Source of the DNA: Hamiltosporidium tvaerminnensis
Taxonomy: Eukaryota; Microsporidia; Dubosqiidae
DNA length: 64,000 bases
Assembly (NCBI GenBank): GCA_022605425.2
Contig: JAKIMF020000007.1
Coordinates: 434,001 to 498,000, forward strand
Direction: 5' to 3'
The stretch's first letter is position 1. Each line of letters starts with the position of its first letter. Position numbers and translations under genes: made by a program. Shown here piece after piece: positions 47,736-58,680 of the stretch. Under the pieces are notes generated by a model. It did no database searches. It was not told where the DNA came from and saw nothing but the letters and a program-made list of their open reading frames with translations.

Positions 47736-50310
47736 GTCGATTTTATTCTGAAAGATTTTAAAAATACAACTTTCGTTGCTTTTTGTTCCTAAATTCAATA
47801 TAAATTTAAAATACTCACATTTAGGGATCAAGTTTTATTCCGAAAGTCGAAGATTTTCTGGCCGCACCAAAAACTAAATAGTTATATGAAGTTAAAAAGA
47901 TTACAGTAACTTTGATATGGACGAATTGAAAAGAATGGCGCTTGATCGTGATAGGTGGAAGTTTATAGTAAACGAGGCTAAGGCTTTTAATACGCTGTAA
48001 AGCTACTAAGTAAGTCAGATTAAATTATCTAAAACGATCGATATTAAGGTTAATATTTGTTATATCGATGCTTAAACCACGTTAAATACAATCTTTTATT
48101 GGGTAAGATTATAATATACTTCTTTATTGTATTATGGATAATTTTATTTCTGTTTTTGTCAGAATTTTTTTTATCTGATATTTTCTTTGCATTTTTAGAT
48201 CGTAATGAATATCTTAGTATAACACGATTTAACTGTATGTCATTTAACCAAATAATGATATATACGAAGTTTTTCTAAAATATCAGCATCTTATATGACC
48301 AAAATTCGCTTTTCTTTCAAATGTTATGAATCCAATCTTAACTTCTCGCACGAAATACTAGAAATGTTTTAAACACATTCTTTAAATGTGTATTTTTTCA
48401 AAAGACAATCAATATACAATATTTTAATTTTTTTAAGAGAGTTCTGATCTTGAAAATAAAATAAACCAAAACAATAGGTTCTTATGTAAAAAATAAATTT
48501 AAGATCAGTGAATTTCGAACAAAAATTTTGACAGATCAATTACCTTTTTATATAATCTGCTTATCATCGCTTATTTTTTTAAGTATATAAAGATCTAAAT
48601 AAATATTTTATATACCCGTTATACATGTTTTAATACGGTTGATTTTCTATTACTTTTATAAAAACCAGTTAAAAGGCTCAATTTGATTCAAAATTAGAAA
48701 CATTCGAGACAATAAAATATCTTTAATTATATTATAGGTTTTTTATGTATAATCCCGAAGAGTTGTTGTGTCGCATGTCTCTATGATCAAAAAAATGGGT
48801 TTATGATTAAAATGTAACTGCATTTTATCGTATGAAGAGATCTTAACATTTTGCTTATTCCAAAAAATATATTATAAAATATTGAACTAATCTGTTATAA
48901 AATTTAAAATTATAAACATCATTTTGGTTTCATATCTAGCAAACAACTAGTATTTTGCTCCAATTAAATTATTAGTGGTTTTTTTTCAGCAGATTTTACC
49001 TAAGAAGCCATTTTTCAACGAACAGTCTTTATAAATACTTTTTCTAACATGAATCTCTAGGTGAAATTGTGATTTTTGTAGGGATAACAATACATATTTT
49101 GTTTCATAATACATGTTCGATCTAATTAATCTCAAACTGTATTACTCCAGAAAAAATATCGATATTTGCGGAAAAGGAATTATAAATCTTAACTACAATT
49201 ACGTTTCATTTATAATTTATTTAAATATCATTTATGGATCGAATAAATTAATTATAAACTAAATATATGTTTAAAACGACATAATTATACTGATTCATTT
49301 GAATTTCTCACATTCTAGATTTGAATTATATTGTGCAAAAATTTTACTTACACATACATTTTTTATTGCTTACCCTTTACCCGCTTTTACGCATGCCTGG
49401 CGTTCCGGACTCTTTATTTCTATTAATCAGCAATATAACCTGTTTAATTTCCTGTAATTATATTATTAATCTATTTTTCGCTTTAGATATATATCTATTC
49501 AAAAAAATATAAACTTATTATTCTCTTGTGTGATATTAATCAGAAATATACATTAATCATAAAAAGTTTTCTATAAAAAGTATTATTATGATTGACATAA
49601 TAATTTCCGATTATTTAAATATTTCTTAAATTGTATTTGACAAATTCTATATTTTTAATTATTTTCTTGAGCATATTTTGAAGATTTTATAGTTTAATTT
49701 AATTATTTGGATATTTAAATTGGGTGTCATGAATAATAATCAGCAAATACATTTTTTAATAAATTAAACTCATATTTCATTAAAAATACATATTCTAAAT
49801 TTATGGTTATAAAAATTATATTTAAGTGCAGACTATTTTTTTAACTAAATTTAACATCCTAATAATTTTTTGTTACAATAAAGTTTGTTACTTTGATTAA
49901 CATGTAAATTTGCAGCAAATGAATTGGTATATCAGTGAATTATTTTTAAATTCAAATCACTTGATAGTTTGTACACCGAGACAAGTACGATTTAGCTTAT
50001 CTAGATTTATTACGTTTGTTTAATAATATTTTAAATAGTTTAATTTGATATTAGAGTAAAATAATGTGCGTTTTAAATCCGCCTATTTTTTATTCTGTTG
50101 CTAAATTGTGATGCGATTAAATTTAATTTCTATACATACTTTCTATTTTGTTCAAGAGATGTTAAAAAAACATTTATTTTCCATACATAAATATTAGTTA
50201 GTGTCTTTCGGTGCCTTTAATCATTTTATCAAGATTAAATATGATTGATAGTTTTTAAAACTTACTGATAAGGGAATATTTAAATCTAAATCGATTTATA
50301 TTTGAGAAAA
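47736..50310. other. Gene-poor stretch upstream of the acid phosphatase
   Basis: A plus-strand frame at 48057-48278 is hydrophobic by AT bias and has no motif. Around 49390 'cgcatgcctggcgttccgg' is a small GC-rich island. Nothing could be assigned. Confidence 0.45.
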
Positions 50311-51486
50311 ATGCTTTTAATACCTTTCAAAACATTAAAGGCTACATCTATATGGATTTTATTGCTTAATTTAATAATAATTAAAGCACAAGAAGGTACA
50401 CATGAAGATTATAGATATATTGATACAGAACCTAAACTAAGTGCATTTAAGAAATATTGTGAATCCGACTATTTGTATTCTAAATACGAACCAGGATATG
50501 AATTAGACAAAGTGATTTTAGTATTTAGACATGGCGATAGAACACCAACAAGAACATATAATAGTGCATGGAAAAGAGAACAGTGTGTCGTAGGTGAAAG
50601 TTCTCTAAACACGCATAGTATTTCTAATTTCAAATATATGAATTGTGAAAATGGTGATTTGACATATAAAGGCTACAATCAAATGTCGAAACTAGGTTAT
50701 TTTATCAGAAACAATTATTTTTCACAACTTTGTCAAAACACATCTGATTTGAATAATTGTTTAAAGCTTAGAGCAACTCATGTAAAAAGAACACATACCT
50801 CTTTAAATGGTGTTTTATATGGTATGATAGGAAATAGTTTAGATTTAGATGTAGAAATACCCAAATCGAGCCTAGATGCACTTCTTATACCATTGCAATG
50901 TAGATACTTGTCTTCCATTATTTCAAAAGAAAAAGATGAATTTTATAAAAGTGTTAAAACTGAATATTTGAATCATAAAAAGAAATATTCTGGTCATAAT
51001 ATTTCTGATAATTATCAGACACACATTTGTAATAAAATACCCGTGAATTGCAAAGAACTGAGCTGTGATATTGATACTATAAAAGATTATATGACCTCGG
51101 CTGAAAAAACGTGGGAGTCACAATCAAAAACACTTCAAGACGAAAGTGTATTGCGATTTGTATTTGGTAGATTCGCTAAACGAATCAAAGAAATCTTACA
51201 AGAAAAAGAAAAAATGCATATTTTTGCTGCTCACGATGGATCTATAACTTTTTTGATGAGTGGGTTAGGTATAGATTCTAGAGTTCAACCATCATACGGT
51301 GCCTTATTGGCTATTGAAATATGGAAAAATCATGATAAGAAATATATTAAAATTCTTTATAACGGCAACCCCGTTCAATCTACAATTGATAAAAACTCGT
51401 ATATTTCCGAAGAAAAGTTTATTAAATATTTAAGTGTTCTTGAATTCGATCAAGAAGAACTTTCAGAAAAATGTAAAAATATATAA
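50311..51486 (+). CDS. Secreted histidine acid phosphatase
   Basis: 391 residues from the ATG at 50311; an upstream in-frame TTG is rejected. Branch-2 histidine phosphatases hydrolyse phosphomonoesters through a phosphohistidine. The catalytic motif RHGDRTPT starts at residue 73, with nucleophile His74. The proton-donor motif is HD at residues 308-309 (AAHDGSITFLMSGLG), in the usual place near the C-terminal third. The N-terminus is a signal peptide (WILLLNLIIIKA, then QEG), so the enzyme is secreted or lumenal. Cysteines at CESDY, QCVVG, NCENG, QLCQ, NCLKL, ICNK, NCKELSC and KCK fit a disulphide-bonded extracellular protein. Length matches the acid phosphatase / phytase-like family. The substrate (host or parasite phosphoesters, possibly inositol phosphates) cannot be told from the sequence. 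No clear neighbour relation. Confidence 0.9.
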   Translation: MLLIPFKTLKATSIWILLLNLIIIKAQEGTHEDYRYIDTEPKLSAFKKYCESDYLYSKYEPGYELDKVILVFRHGDRTPTRTYNSAWKREQCVVGESSLNTHSISNFKYMNCENGDLTYKGYNQMSKLGYFIRNNYFSQLCQNTSDLNNCLKLRATHVKRTHTSLNGVLYGMIGNSLDLDVEIPKSSLDALLIPLQCRYLSSIISKEKDEFYKSVKTEYLNHKKKYSGHNISDNYQTHICNKIPVNCKELSCDIDTIKDYMTSAEKTWESQSKTLQDESVLRFVFGRFAKRIKEILQEKEKMHIFAAHDGSITFLMSGLGIDSRVQPSYGALLAIEIWKNHDKKYIKILYNGNPVQSTIDKNSYISEEKFIKYLSVLEFDQEELSEKCKNI

Positions 51487-51731
51487 ACCATATTTTTAAG
51501 AATAAATATGGCTATTAAATATATTAAATTGTTATTCTAATCCAAAGACTATTGCTATATAAGCTCTGTTATTTTAATGCATATTCTCTGTTTTTCTATA
51601 TTTCCAAATATTTTGTAGTTTTTTTGTTTTTTAGTATTAGTATGAATCTCAAAAATAGTAAAAAAAATAAATTTTTTACATTTTTATAAAATGTATGAAA
51701 GTAGTTTCGTTCTTTTTCGACTATTTTGAAA

Positions 51732-51970
51732 TTCATTCATTCATCCTTAGCATTACAACCCTGTGCAAGCCTTGGTCTCTCTTAGTAATACCTTACAACG
51801 GTCTTTTTCTAGTGGGTTTGTTTACATAATGGGTTTCGTAACAGGTAGTTTTAAAAGGTGCGTTGTTAGCCCTATGCCAACCCCAACATGGAGGATCAGT
51901 CCCTTTTAGTCGCCTCTTACGACAAGCAGGGAATACTTTAAGCCAATTTCGCACCCGGCATGGTGGGGAA
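51732..51970 (-). repeat. SINE-like repeat with (ATTC)n tail (family 3), copy 2
   Basis: On the minus strand: 'aagtattccctgcttgtcg', then 'taagaggcgactaaaaggga', 'ccatgttggggttgg', 'catagggctaacaacgca', 'tgttacgaaaccca', 'accaaggcttgcacagggtt' and GATGAATGAATGAA. It is 250 bases downstream of the acid phosphatase gene and is the better preserved of the two copies. Confidence 0.8.
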
Positions 51971-53884
51971 ATTTTGAAATTCAATATGTTTATTTATTCG
52001 AAAGACCTTCAAATAAATTATTACGGATTATCAGTAATGTTTTGCTATTTATCTTTTTTAATAAATAGAAACGTCAAATTTTGCTATAAATCTATGATTT
52101 TCCAAAAAATTGGCTTATATGCATAAAACTTATTAGAAAGATACTATCTCTATATACTTGACAGTATATAATCATTATTAATAACAATATTATTGTCTAA
52201 GAAATATCTATTTATACATTTAAATAGATCTCGGTAAATCACATCAGAAGTAATATATAAGCTATTTTTGTTTTAAAATAAATTTTCATTGATTCTTAAA
52301 TTGTAAAAGCAATCGAAAACAAATACTGTTTATGGAATAGAAAACCTTCATAAAAACATGTAGATTTAAATTTTTATAATTAGTTAGTGTGTAGTAGCTT
52401 TTTTTGAAATAAGTTCGAGTTCATTTGTTGAAAAATTCATCATTTTAAACCTTAAGATATCTTTTTTTGGTATTATTTAAAGTTTTATTTGAGTATCAAA
52501 TTTTAAATTTGTTATATCGAGTATAGTCGTAGTTTTTGTTCTCTTTAGTCTGAAATCTGAATATATGTATGATTTATATAAATTTATATATTCCATAAAT
52601 TGTATCATAATAACTACGCAGGGTTTTTCGAACAAACTTTTCTGATTTAATTTCTTTTAACTTTTGTAGAGCCTTTATGCAATTTAAGTTTTTACATCTA
52701 AAAAGTTTATACCAAATTAGTCTATTACCTATTAGTTATGTATTTCATTCTATGTTTTTTATAGGGATGATGAAATGCTTCGAAAATAAGAATTAGAATA
52801 TTCTTTTAGTATAAATAACAGAAATATATCGTTTTTAATGATTATAAATGATTTTTATATTTAGCCAGTATCGTATTTCTTGATATTTTATACTATTGCG
52901 AAAACTTTACTTTTTTATTTAAACTGATTCTTCAAACATGAATTTAAAATTCTATTTTTAGCTTCCAAACAATTCTCAACATTTGATTTTATGTGAATTG
53001 TGAAATCTTTTGAATAGTTGAAATTCTAAATATTTTCGAAAAAGAAAAACACAACCCTAGTAATTATGATCAACTGCGGATTAATTCATATAGTACATTT
53101 GTTTCAACTGACTATTTTTTTTTCGTAATCATAACAGAAATCTCTATAATTAAAAAAAATATATTATAAAATTAATTTTACGAAAAGAACTGCTTAAATT
53201 AGTGTTTTACAGCAATAAGTTTATACTAAGTATGCCTAAACAAGCCAATTCACTTCTTTAATTTCCATAAAGCAAATAAATTTAATTCAAATTTTCTACT
53301 TAGTTAGATAATAAACTGGTAAGTTTGATTTTTTTAGTATAAATTATTTTTGATCATAAGCTCAGGCCATATTTTGAACGGTTAAAACTTTTATAAAAAC
53401 CAAATATCTATAGTTGACTGGTATAAATTAAAATATTTTTGTTGAATTTTTAGTATTCATTTCGTAGCAATATAAAAAACGAGGAATTAATATGTTTTTT
53501 TCTTTAGATCTCTACGATTTAATCATTTTGAACTCGAATTTTCTTAAGAAGCATTTTTCAAAGTATCTTACCGAATAACTTATTTTGAATTCGTTTAAAT
53601 TTCAAAACATTGAGTAATGTAAAAAAAATTTTATTTCGAGCAAGAAGTCTTTTTTTAAGTAAAGTATTGAATTATTATGTTGTTATTAACTCTAAAGATT
53701 TTATTTCATCGACGAGTAGATTCGAATACGAAGACTATAGAAGGCATTTAAGACATCACGGATTCCAAACTTTGTACCATATAAATACTTTAATTATATA
53801 ATTAAATAAGAATTTAATTTCAAACTAGACATAAAGCTTCAAAATATAGATCATTTATTTAGAATATATCTTTATAATCAATTG
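51971..53884. other. Gene-free stretch
   Basis: No coding sequence was recognised; small frames (for example 53610-53801) lack motifs. Confidence 0.45.
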
Positions 53885-54095
53885 AAGAAGGTGGATAATC
53901 ACATTAAAAACCATCTGCGTGGCAATGAGTGTTTGAAAATCATTGTTGGCATTTTGTGAAATATAAACCACCCTGGATCTATAGGCCAATTACCTATAAT
54001 CCCCGGTTATAGCAGATAAAAAAACACCTGAAATCTTCCATTTGTTCATCTTCCACATTGAGAGGTAAAATAGAAACGGAATAAGTAAGTAATAA
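53885..54095 (+). repeat. Dispersed 230-bp repeat (family 2), copy 4
   Basis: Blocks: 'ggtggataatcacatt', CATCTGCGTGGCAATGAGTG, 'atataaaccaccctggatc', 'tataggccaattacctataa', 'ccccggttatagcagat', 'gagaggtaaaatag' and the tail GGAATAAGTAAGTAAT. About 420 bases downstream of tRNase Z. Confidence 0.82.
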
Positions 54096-54518
54096 GATCT
54101 ATTAAAGAAGTTTTTTTGTACAAAAAATATATTTTTTTGCTTTTAAATATATATTTAACCATCTTTTCTGTATACGATTGATAACTGCCTCAAAAGACTG
54201 TTTATATATTAATATCTAGTTTATCTAGAATATAGAAATATGAAAGAATTAAGATTCAACATGAATTAAGATATAGTTCTATATTGAATTATGAAATATA
54301 TAGCTTTACGTATAATAGACAAATAATTTTCGAATTCGAACTATTTACTGATTAAGTTACCGAATAATCATTCTTTTCTAAGTTTAAATTTCAAGAAATA
54401 AAGTTAGCAACTAAATTTATACAATATTGAAAAATTTGTAATAAAGAATGAAAAATGGATTTAATATAATCAATAAAAATTCATATGCAAATTAAAACTA
54501 TAGGAAGCTAATAAATAA
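54096..54518. other. 3' flank of tRNase Z
   Basis: AT-rich; contains 'aataaa' elements on the minus strand downstream of the stop. Nothing else. Confidence 0.4.
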
Positions 54519-56393
54519 TTACAGATTTTTTAAAGATTTAAAGAATTTTGTGACTTTTTGCGACACGTTATTATTATCTTCGTTAATTATGTGTCTATAA
54601 AAATCGAAACAGATAATTGAATTTATACCAATACATTCCACGTGTTTGGGTATTCTGTTAGAGAAATGTGTCAAAAGTAGCTTTTTAGCACCCGACTGTC
54701 GAAATACATCAAGTGCTTCGTCTAATGTGGAATGCTTCGTTCTTAATGCTAAATGCTTTTCTTCTTCGCCAAATGTGGCCTCGTGAATCATAACATCGAC
54801 ATTTTGGCTTAAAAATATAAAATCTTTTGTTGGACGGGTGTCACCAGAATAAGATATAGAACCAAATTCTGTATAAATTCGCACAGAATATGAATTTTTA
54901 CAGTGATCCGCTCTTGAAAACGTCAATTCGAATTCTTCTGATTTGAAAGGAGAACTGATTAATGAGGAATTAAAAAAATTTTCAATGTCAAAAATCTCAA
55001 AAGTATGTTTTTCAAAATATAACTCAATTAGATCTGATAAGAATTTAGGACCAAAAATTAGTACATTTTTCATTTTTCGCAATACCGAAATAATTCCCAA
55101 GTAGTGATCTGCATGTGGGTGAGAAATAATTATTGCTTTTATTTTTTTTAAAATATCTAAATTTTCATAAATTCTCATGATTTGAAATAATGTATCCTCA
55201 CCACAATCTAAAATAAAAGCTGATTTTTTACATTCAAATATTATAGCACTCACATTTCTATATTTGCTTGGAATTGCACATCCAGTTCCTAAAAATAAAA
55301 TGGAATGAGGTCTTTGTACATTTTTTGCTTCTTTATATTTAATTTGTGGGTTTTTTTTAACTTCATACGAATTATTTTTCTGAAAAATAAGCTTATCATT
55401 AGATTCTAAAATTTCTTTGGTAGATCTATTTTCAATTTGATAATATGTTGTATTTGCGTTAAATTTTCTTGTATTTTCTATTCTATCATTTGCATTAGAA
55501 TCAAAATCTTGTTCATATTGGTATTTAGTGTGGAATTTTTTCTCATCTAATTCCGTCTTCATTTGGTTTTCAAGTGAAATTTGTTTTAATTTTTTTTTCA
55601 TTTTTAAATTTGATTTACAGAAAACGGGAAGTAAGAAATTTCTATCAATTTGATTTAAAGAAAGCTGTGCATCGTAAAAAGAAGGAAATTCAACAAAAAA
55701 ATTATCATTCAGCAAATAAAACTCGCCATTTATTCGTTTCATAAAATATTTTAAACTTTCTTCAAAAAAGCAAATAAATATATCCACCTTAAACTCAATA
55801 ACTTTTTCATAGAATTTTTGAATATTTTTATTACAAAACAAAATACAGACATTCTTTGGTACAACACTTTCTTCTAAAAAATCTTTAGAAAAATATGTTT
55901 TTTCCTGATAAACGATTTTTCCTTTCTCAATCAATTTTGAATATAAATTTTGAGGTATTTTATATTTTTTAATTTTTTCAAACAAAAACTTTCCTCTTAT
56001 TTCGGGTAATTGCAAGATATATGTGTTTTGATCATCAAATGAAATTTTTGTGGCTTTTAAAAAACCGTCATCGTATATATCAGAACAAATAAAATCTAGT
56101 TTTTGATTTTTAGCACTGTCAGAAATATTTTTTGAAAACCTAAATAATATTTCTTGTTTAGATGAACATATAACTGGAATATTTGATAAGAGAGTTAAAT
56201 GAAGTGCAACCGCTGGCGGGACATTGTTTGTATCACATAGAAATATAGCAGTAAGTTTTGATAACTTTAAAGACGATTCAATAGAAACTCTTTGAAATCC
56301 TTCGAAAATATTAAAAACGTATCTAAACTGTTCAAATACCAAAAATATTGATTTCCCACTTCTTGTAGAAATATATTGAAAATAAAAAATCAT
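54519..56393 (-). CDS. TRZ1: tRNase Z, long form (ELAC2/Trz1-type)
   Basis: 624 residues. It removes 3' trailers from pre-tRNAs so that CCA can be added. The C-terminal metallo-beta-lactamase half is complete: LGTGCAIPSKYRNVSA, then LDCGEDT, and the zinc motif HPHADH at residues 425-430. His497 lies in RADHC and Asp518 in SYSGDTRP, followed by IHEATF, His554 in the K-HST motif and His576 in LLTHFSNR. The first 350 residues are the degenerate N-terminal half typical of the eukaryotic long form, which lacks catalytic motifs and holds the flexible arm; here a lysine/asparagine-rich linker (about 290-365) joins the halves. It is shorter than yeast Trz1. Expected location: nucleus (no mitochondrion-type signal visible). 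A 75-bp direct duplication lies directly upstream, from 28 bases before the ATG. Confidence 0.93.
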   Translation of the reverse strand: MIFYFQYISTRSGKSIFLVFEQFRYVFNIFEGFQRVSIESSLKLSKLTAIFLCDTNNVPPAVALHLTLLSNIPVICSSKQEILFRFSKNISDSAKNQKLDFICSDIYDDGFLKATKISFDDQNTYILQLPEIRGKFLFEKIKKYKIPQNLYSKLIEKGKIVYQEKTYFSKDFLEESVVPKNVCILFCNKNIQKFYEKVIEFKVDIFICFFEESLKYFMKRINGEFYLLNDNFFVEFPSFYDAQLSLNQIDRNFLLPVFCKSNLKMKKKLKQISLENQMKTELDEKKFHTKYQYEQDFDSNANDRIENTRKFNANTTYYQIENRSTKEILESNDKLIFQKNNSYEVKKNPQIKYKEAKNVQRPHSILFLGTGCAIPSKYRNVSAIIFECKKSAFILDCGEDTLFQIMRIYENLDILKKIKAIIISHPHADHYLGIISVLRKMKNVLIFGPKFLSDLIELYFEKHTFEIFDIENFFNSSLISSPFKSEEFELTFSRADHCKNSYSVRIYTEFGSISYSGDTRPTKDFIFLSQNVDVMIHEATFGEEEKHLALRTKHSTLDEALDVFRQSGAKKLLLTHFSNRIPKHVECIGINSIICFDFYRHIINEDNNNVSQKVTKFFKSLKNL

Positions 56394-56420
56394 TTTAGCG
56401 GTATTTTGTTTTATTTATAT

Positions 56421-56571
56421 TTTCTTTATAATTTAAACACGTAGAAGATAAAATGAAGTAACAAAACGAAAAAAAATAAGTGGTAAATAAAATAATTTCT
56501 TTATAATTTAAACACGTAGAAGATAAAATGAAGTAACATAACGAAAAAAAAATAACTGGTAAATAAAATAA
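56421..56571. repeat. 75-bp tandem duplication upstream of tRNase Z
   Basis: Unit one spans 56421-56495 and unit two 56496-56571. Both run from TTTCTTTATAATTTAAACAC through 'gtagaagataaaatgaagta' to 'ggtaaataaaataa', with about three differences. The unit includes the immediate 5' flank of the gene, so promoter elements may be doubled. Confidence 0.9.
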
Positions 56572-57769
56572 TTTTTTTAAATTTCAAACTATTCTTGTCT
56601 CAAATAAAATCAAAAAAAATATTTAAACAAGAATCAAAAAATATATTCTCGAGGAACGAATTATATTCTATTATAATATATGGTTCATTACCCGTTGTGA
56701 AATTGTGTAATTATTTGCATTTTATATAATTATACAAATAAGCTACTTCTCAATAAATTTGTAATTTCTCTATCTTAAAAATTGTATTATTTATTTTAGA
56801 ACCTCAGTTTGATTTTATATAAATATTTTATTTAATGTGGCATATATCATACCAAATACCGTGAAATACCTCACATTTATCACCCTAAAGACTTAAATAT
56901 CCTATTGCGTGCTTTAGCAATCTATTACAGTACAGCATTGGTTTATTCTACTGAATTTTACCTTGTATAAAGATGAGAATCTACTAGATCTTCTATTTCT
57001 AGAGCCCGTGGATGGAGCATATAAAAATAATTATATTTATCCTTTTTTTAGCCAAAAACGAGCGTTTTTTGGTAAATTAAACAGAGATCTAAATAAAATA
57101 ATACCCAAATGAACTTGAAAATTGATTAATCAAAAGGCGAAATTTAAAAAAAGGAAAGATAAAATTATTTATTAGAAATTTTTTATATTTCTTTATTTTA
57201 TTTACTTGATATTTTGTCTTGGTCTTTTTTTTTTCACCATTTCTCTATATAAGACACTTCTCTCAGCTTTGAAAAATTTCAAAAACATTAAAAAAACAGT
57301 CTCCGAGCTACTAATTAGATCTTTTAAAAATTGAACGATATAAAAATATTTGCGTTCTTACTCTCTTATTGTAGTGCCAACTTCAATTTCTGTAATCTTA
57401 CAAGAGAGTATCGTAAAGAAACCGAGAGAACAAATTAATTTACAATATTGTTTGTATTACCCTTCAAGCACTTTTTGAGGGGGTCTTTTAGTATAATACA
57501 AAAGGGAGTTGTATTCCATGGCGTAAAATATATTATTATAATCATAAATATTGAGGCAAGGTAGGACCTACAAGTGAATGAAAATAGAATGATATGTTTT
57601 TATTAATAGGTTATTTTTCAATTGCTTTTTTCCATGTTCTTTTAATCCTGTTTTGAATTTATTTGGAAGTTTAATTGAAAATTAAAAGGAGTGCAACGAA
57701 TGGTATAGCACGAGGCCATATAGCTTACTATATTTAATAATTATCTAGTTTAACGTGGGTTTTTATTCT
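56572..57769. other. Intergenic region
   Basis: No gene was recognised; 57210-57230 is a T-rich homopolymer run. Confidence 0.45.
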
Positions 57770-58140
57770 TTTAATGGTTCTCTCTATCCCTTAATTACCG
57801 AAAAACTTTCTTCTAAATTTAACACTTCGTTAATATTTATTGTTGATTCTTCTAATGTCCTTCTTCATTAAAAAAACAGTAATGTTTTTTGTTTTTGATT
57901 TTTTAGCACCACCTACCTTCCACGTTCGTAGCTTTTATTAAAAGAGGTATTAGTTCCTAAAGCATTTCAGGTCTTTTATCAGATTCGTTGATCCCGTTTT
58001 TCAATTATTTTTGGCGTTTGGTACTGACTTAAATTCTCTTGATCGAAGTAAAACAATTGTTTTGACAGTCATCTTGCACTTTGGCGAGTTAATGTATACT
58101 TCTGCATTTATTGGTATTTTAGTATTTTAAAAAACGACTT
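57770..58140 (-). mobile_element. R2/R4-type LINE 3' fragment
   Basis: On the minus strand it matches 6240-6480 of the main copy: 'tgtcaaaacaattgtttta', 'cttcgatcaagagaatttaa', 'ccaaacgccaaaaa', 'gaactaatacc'. It also matches the 8370-8450 copy ('ttctaatgt', 'ttttagcaccacc'). Boundaries are approximate. Confidence 0.7.
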
Positions 58141-58452
58141 TTCATAATTTTTTACAAATGCCGTCTCGAATACTCATAAAGGATTTACAAGCCTAAAACT
58201 TATAAAAGAAACCAAATCAGTGGTTTAAATAATAATAAAACCAAAAAAAGGGAAAATGCAAATACAATCTACCAAAATAAATGATAATAAGAAAACCAGA
58301 ACTTTTTATTGATGCATAATTTCTTTTTTATCGTTTCCTGTGATTTTTTTTACAAACGCTTTTCCTTGTTTAGTTAAACGCGAAAAATATAATTCCTAAT
58401 ACTCCCAACGAAAGGCTAAATATCATGCTCGGAAACACTTCGAATTTTGTCT

Positions 58453-58680
58453 TCTTACTTATTCCAGTTCTCTTTTACCTCTCGGTATCGAGGATGAACA
58501 AATGAAAATTTCCCATTTGTTTCTTTGTATCGGTATAACTCTGAATTATAGGGGATTGGCCTATAGATCCACCGAGATTAATATCCCACCAAAATCGCAA
58601 CAATAATTTCCCACTAATTCTAGAAGCTCATTACTAAGCAGATATTTTTCAATGTGGTTATCCTCCCTTACAATTTTGTC
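58453..58680 (-). repeat. Dispersed 230-bp repeat (family 2), copy 5
   Basis: Minus-strand blocks: 'gggaggataaccacattg', 'atatctgcttagtaatgag', 'ttttggtgggatattaatc', 'ggatctataggccaatcccc', 'ctcgataccgagaggtaaa' and the tail GGAATAAGTAAGAAG. It lies 310 bases from the LINE fragment ending at 58140. Confidence 0.8.

Noticed and set aside
51793-52126. Frames on both strands over the SINE-like repeat
   Set aside because: They arise from the GC-richer repeat DNA; the other copy at 47478 does not keep them.
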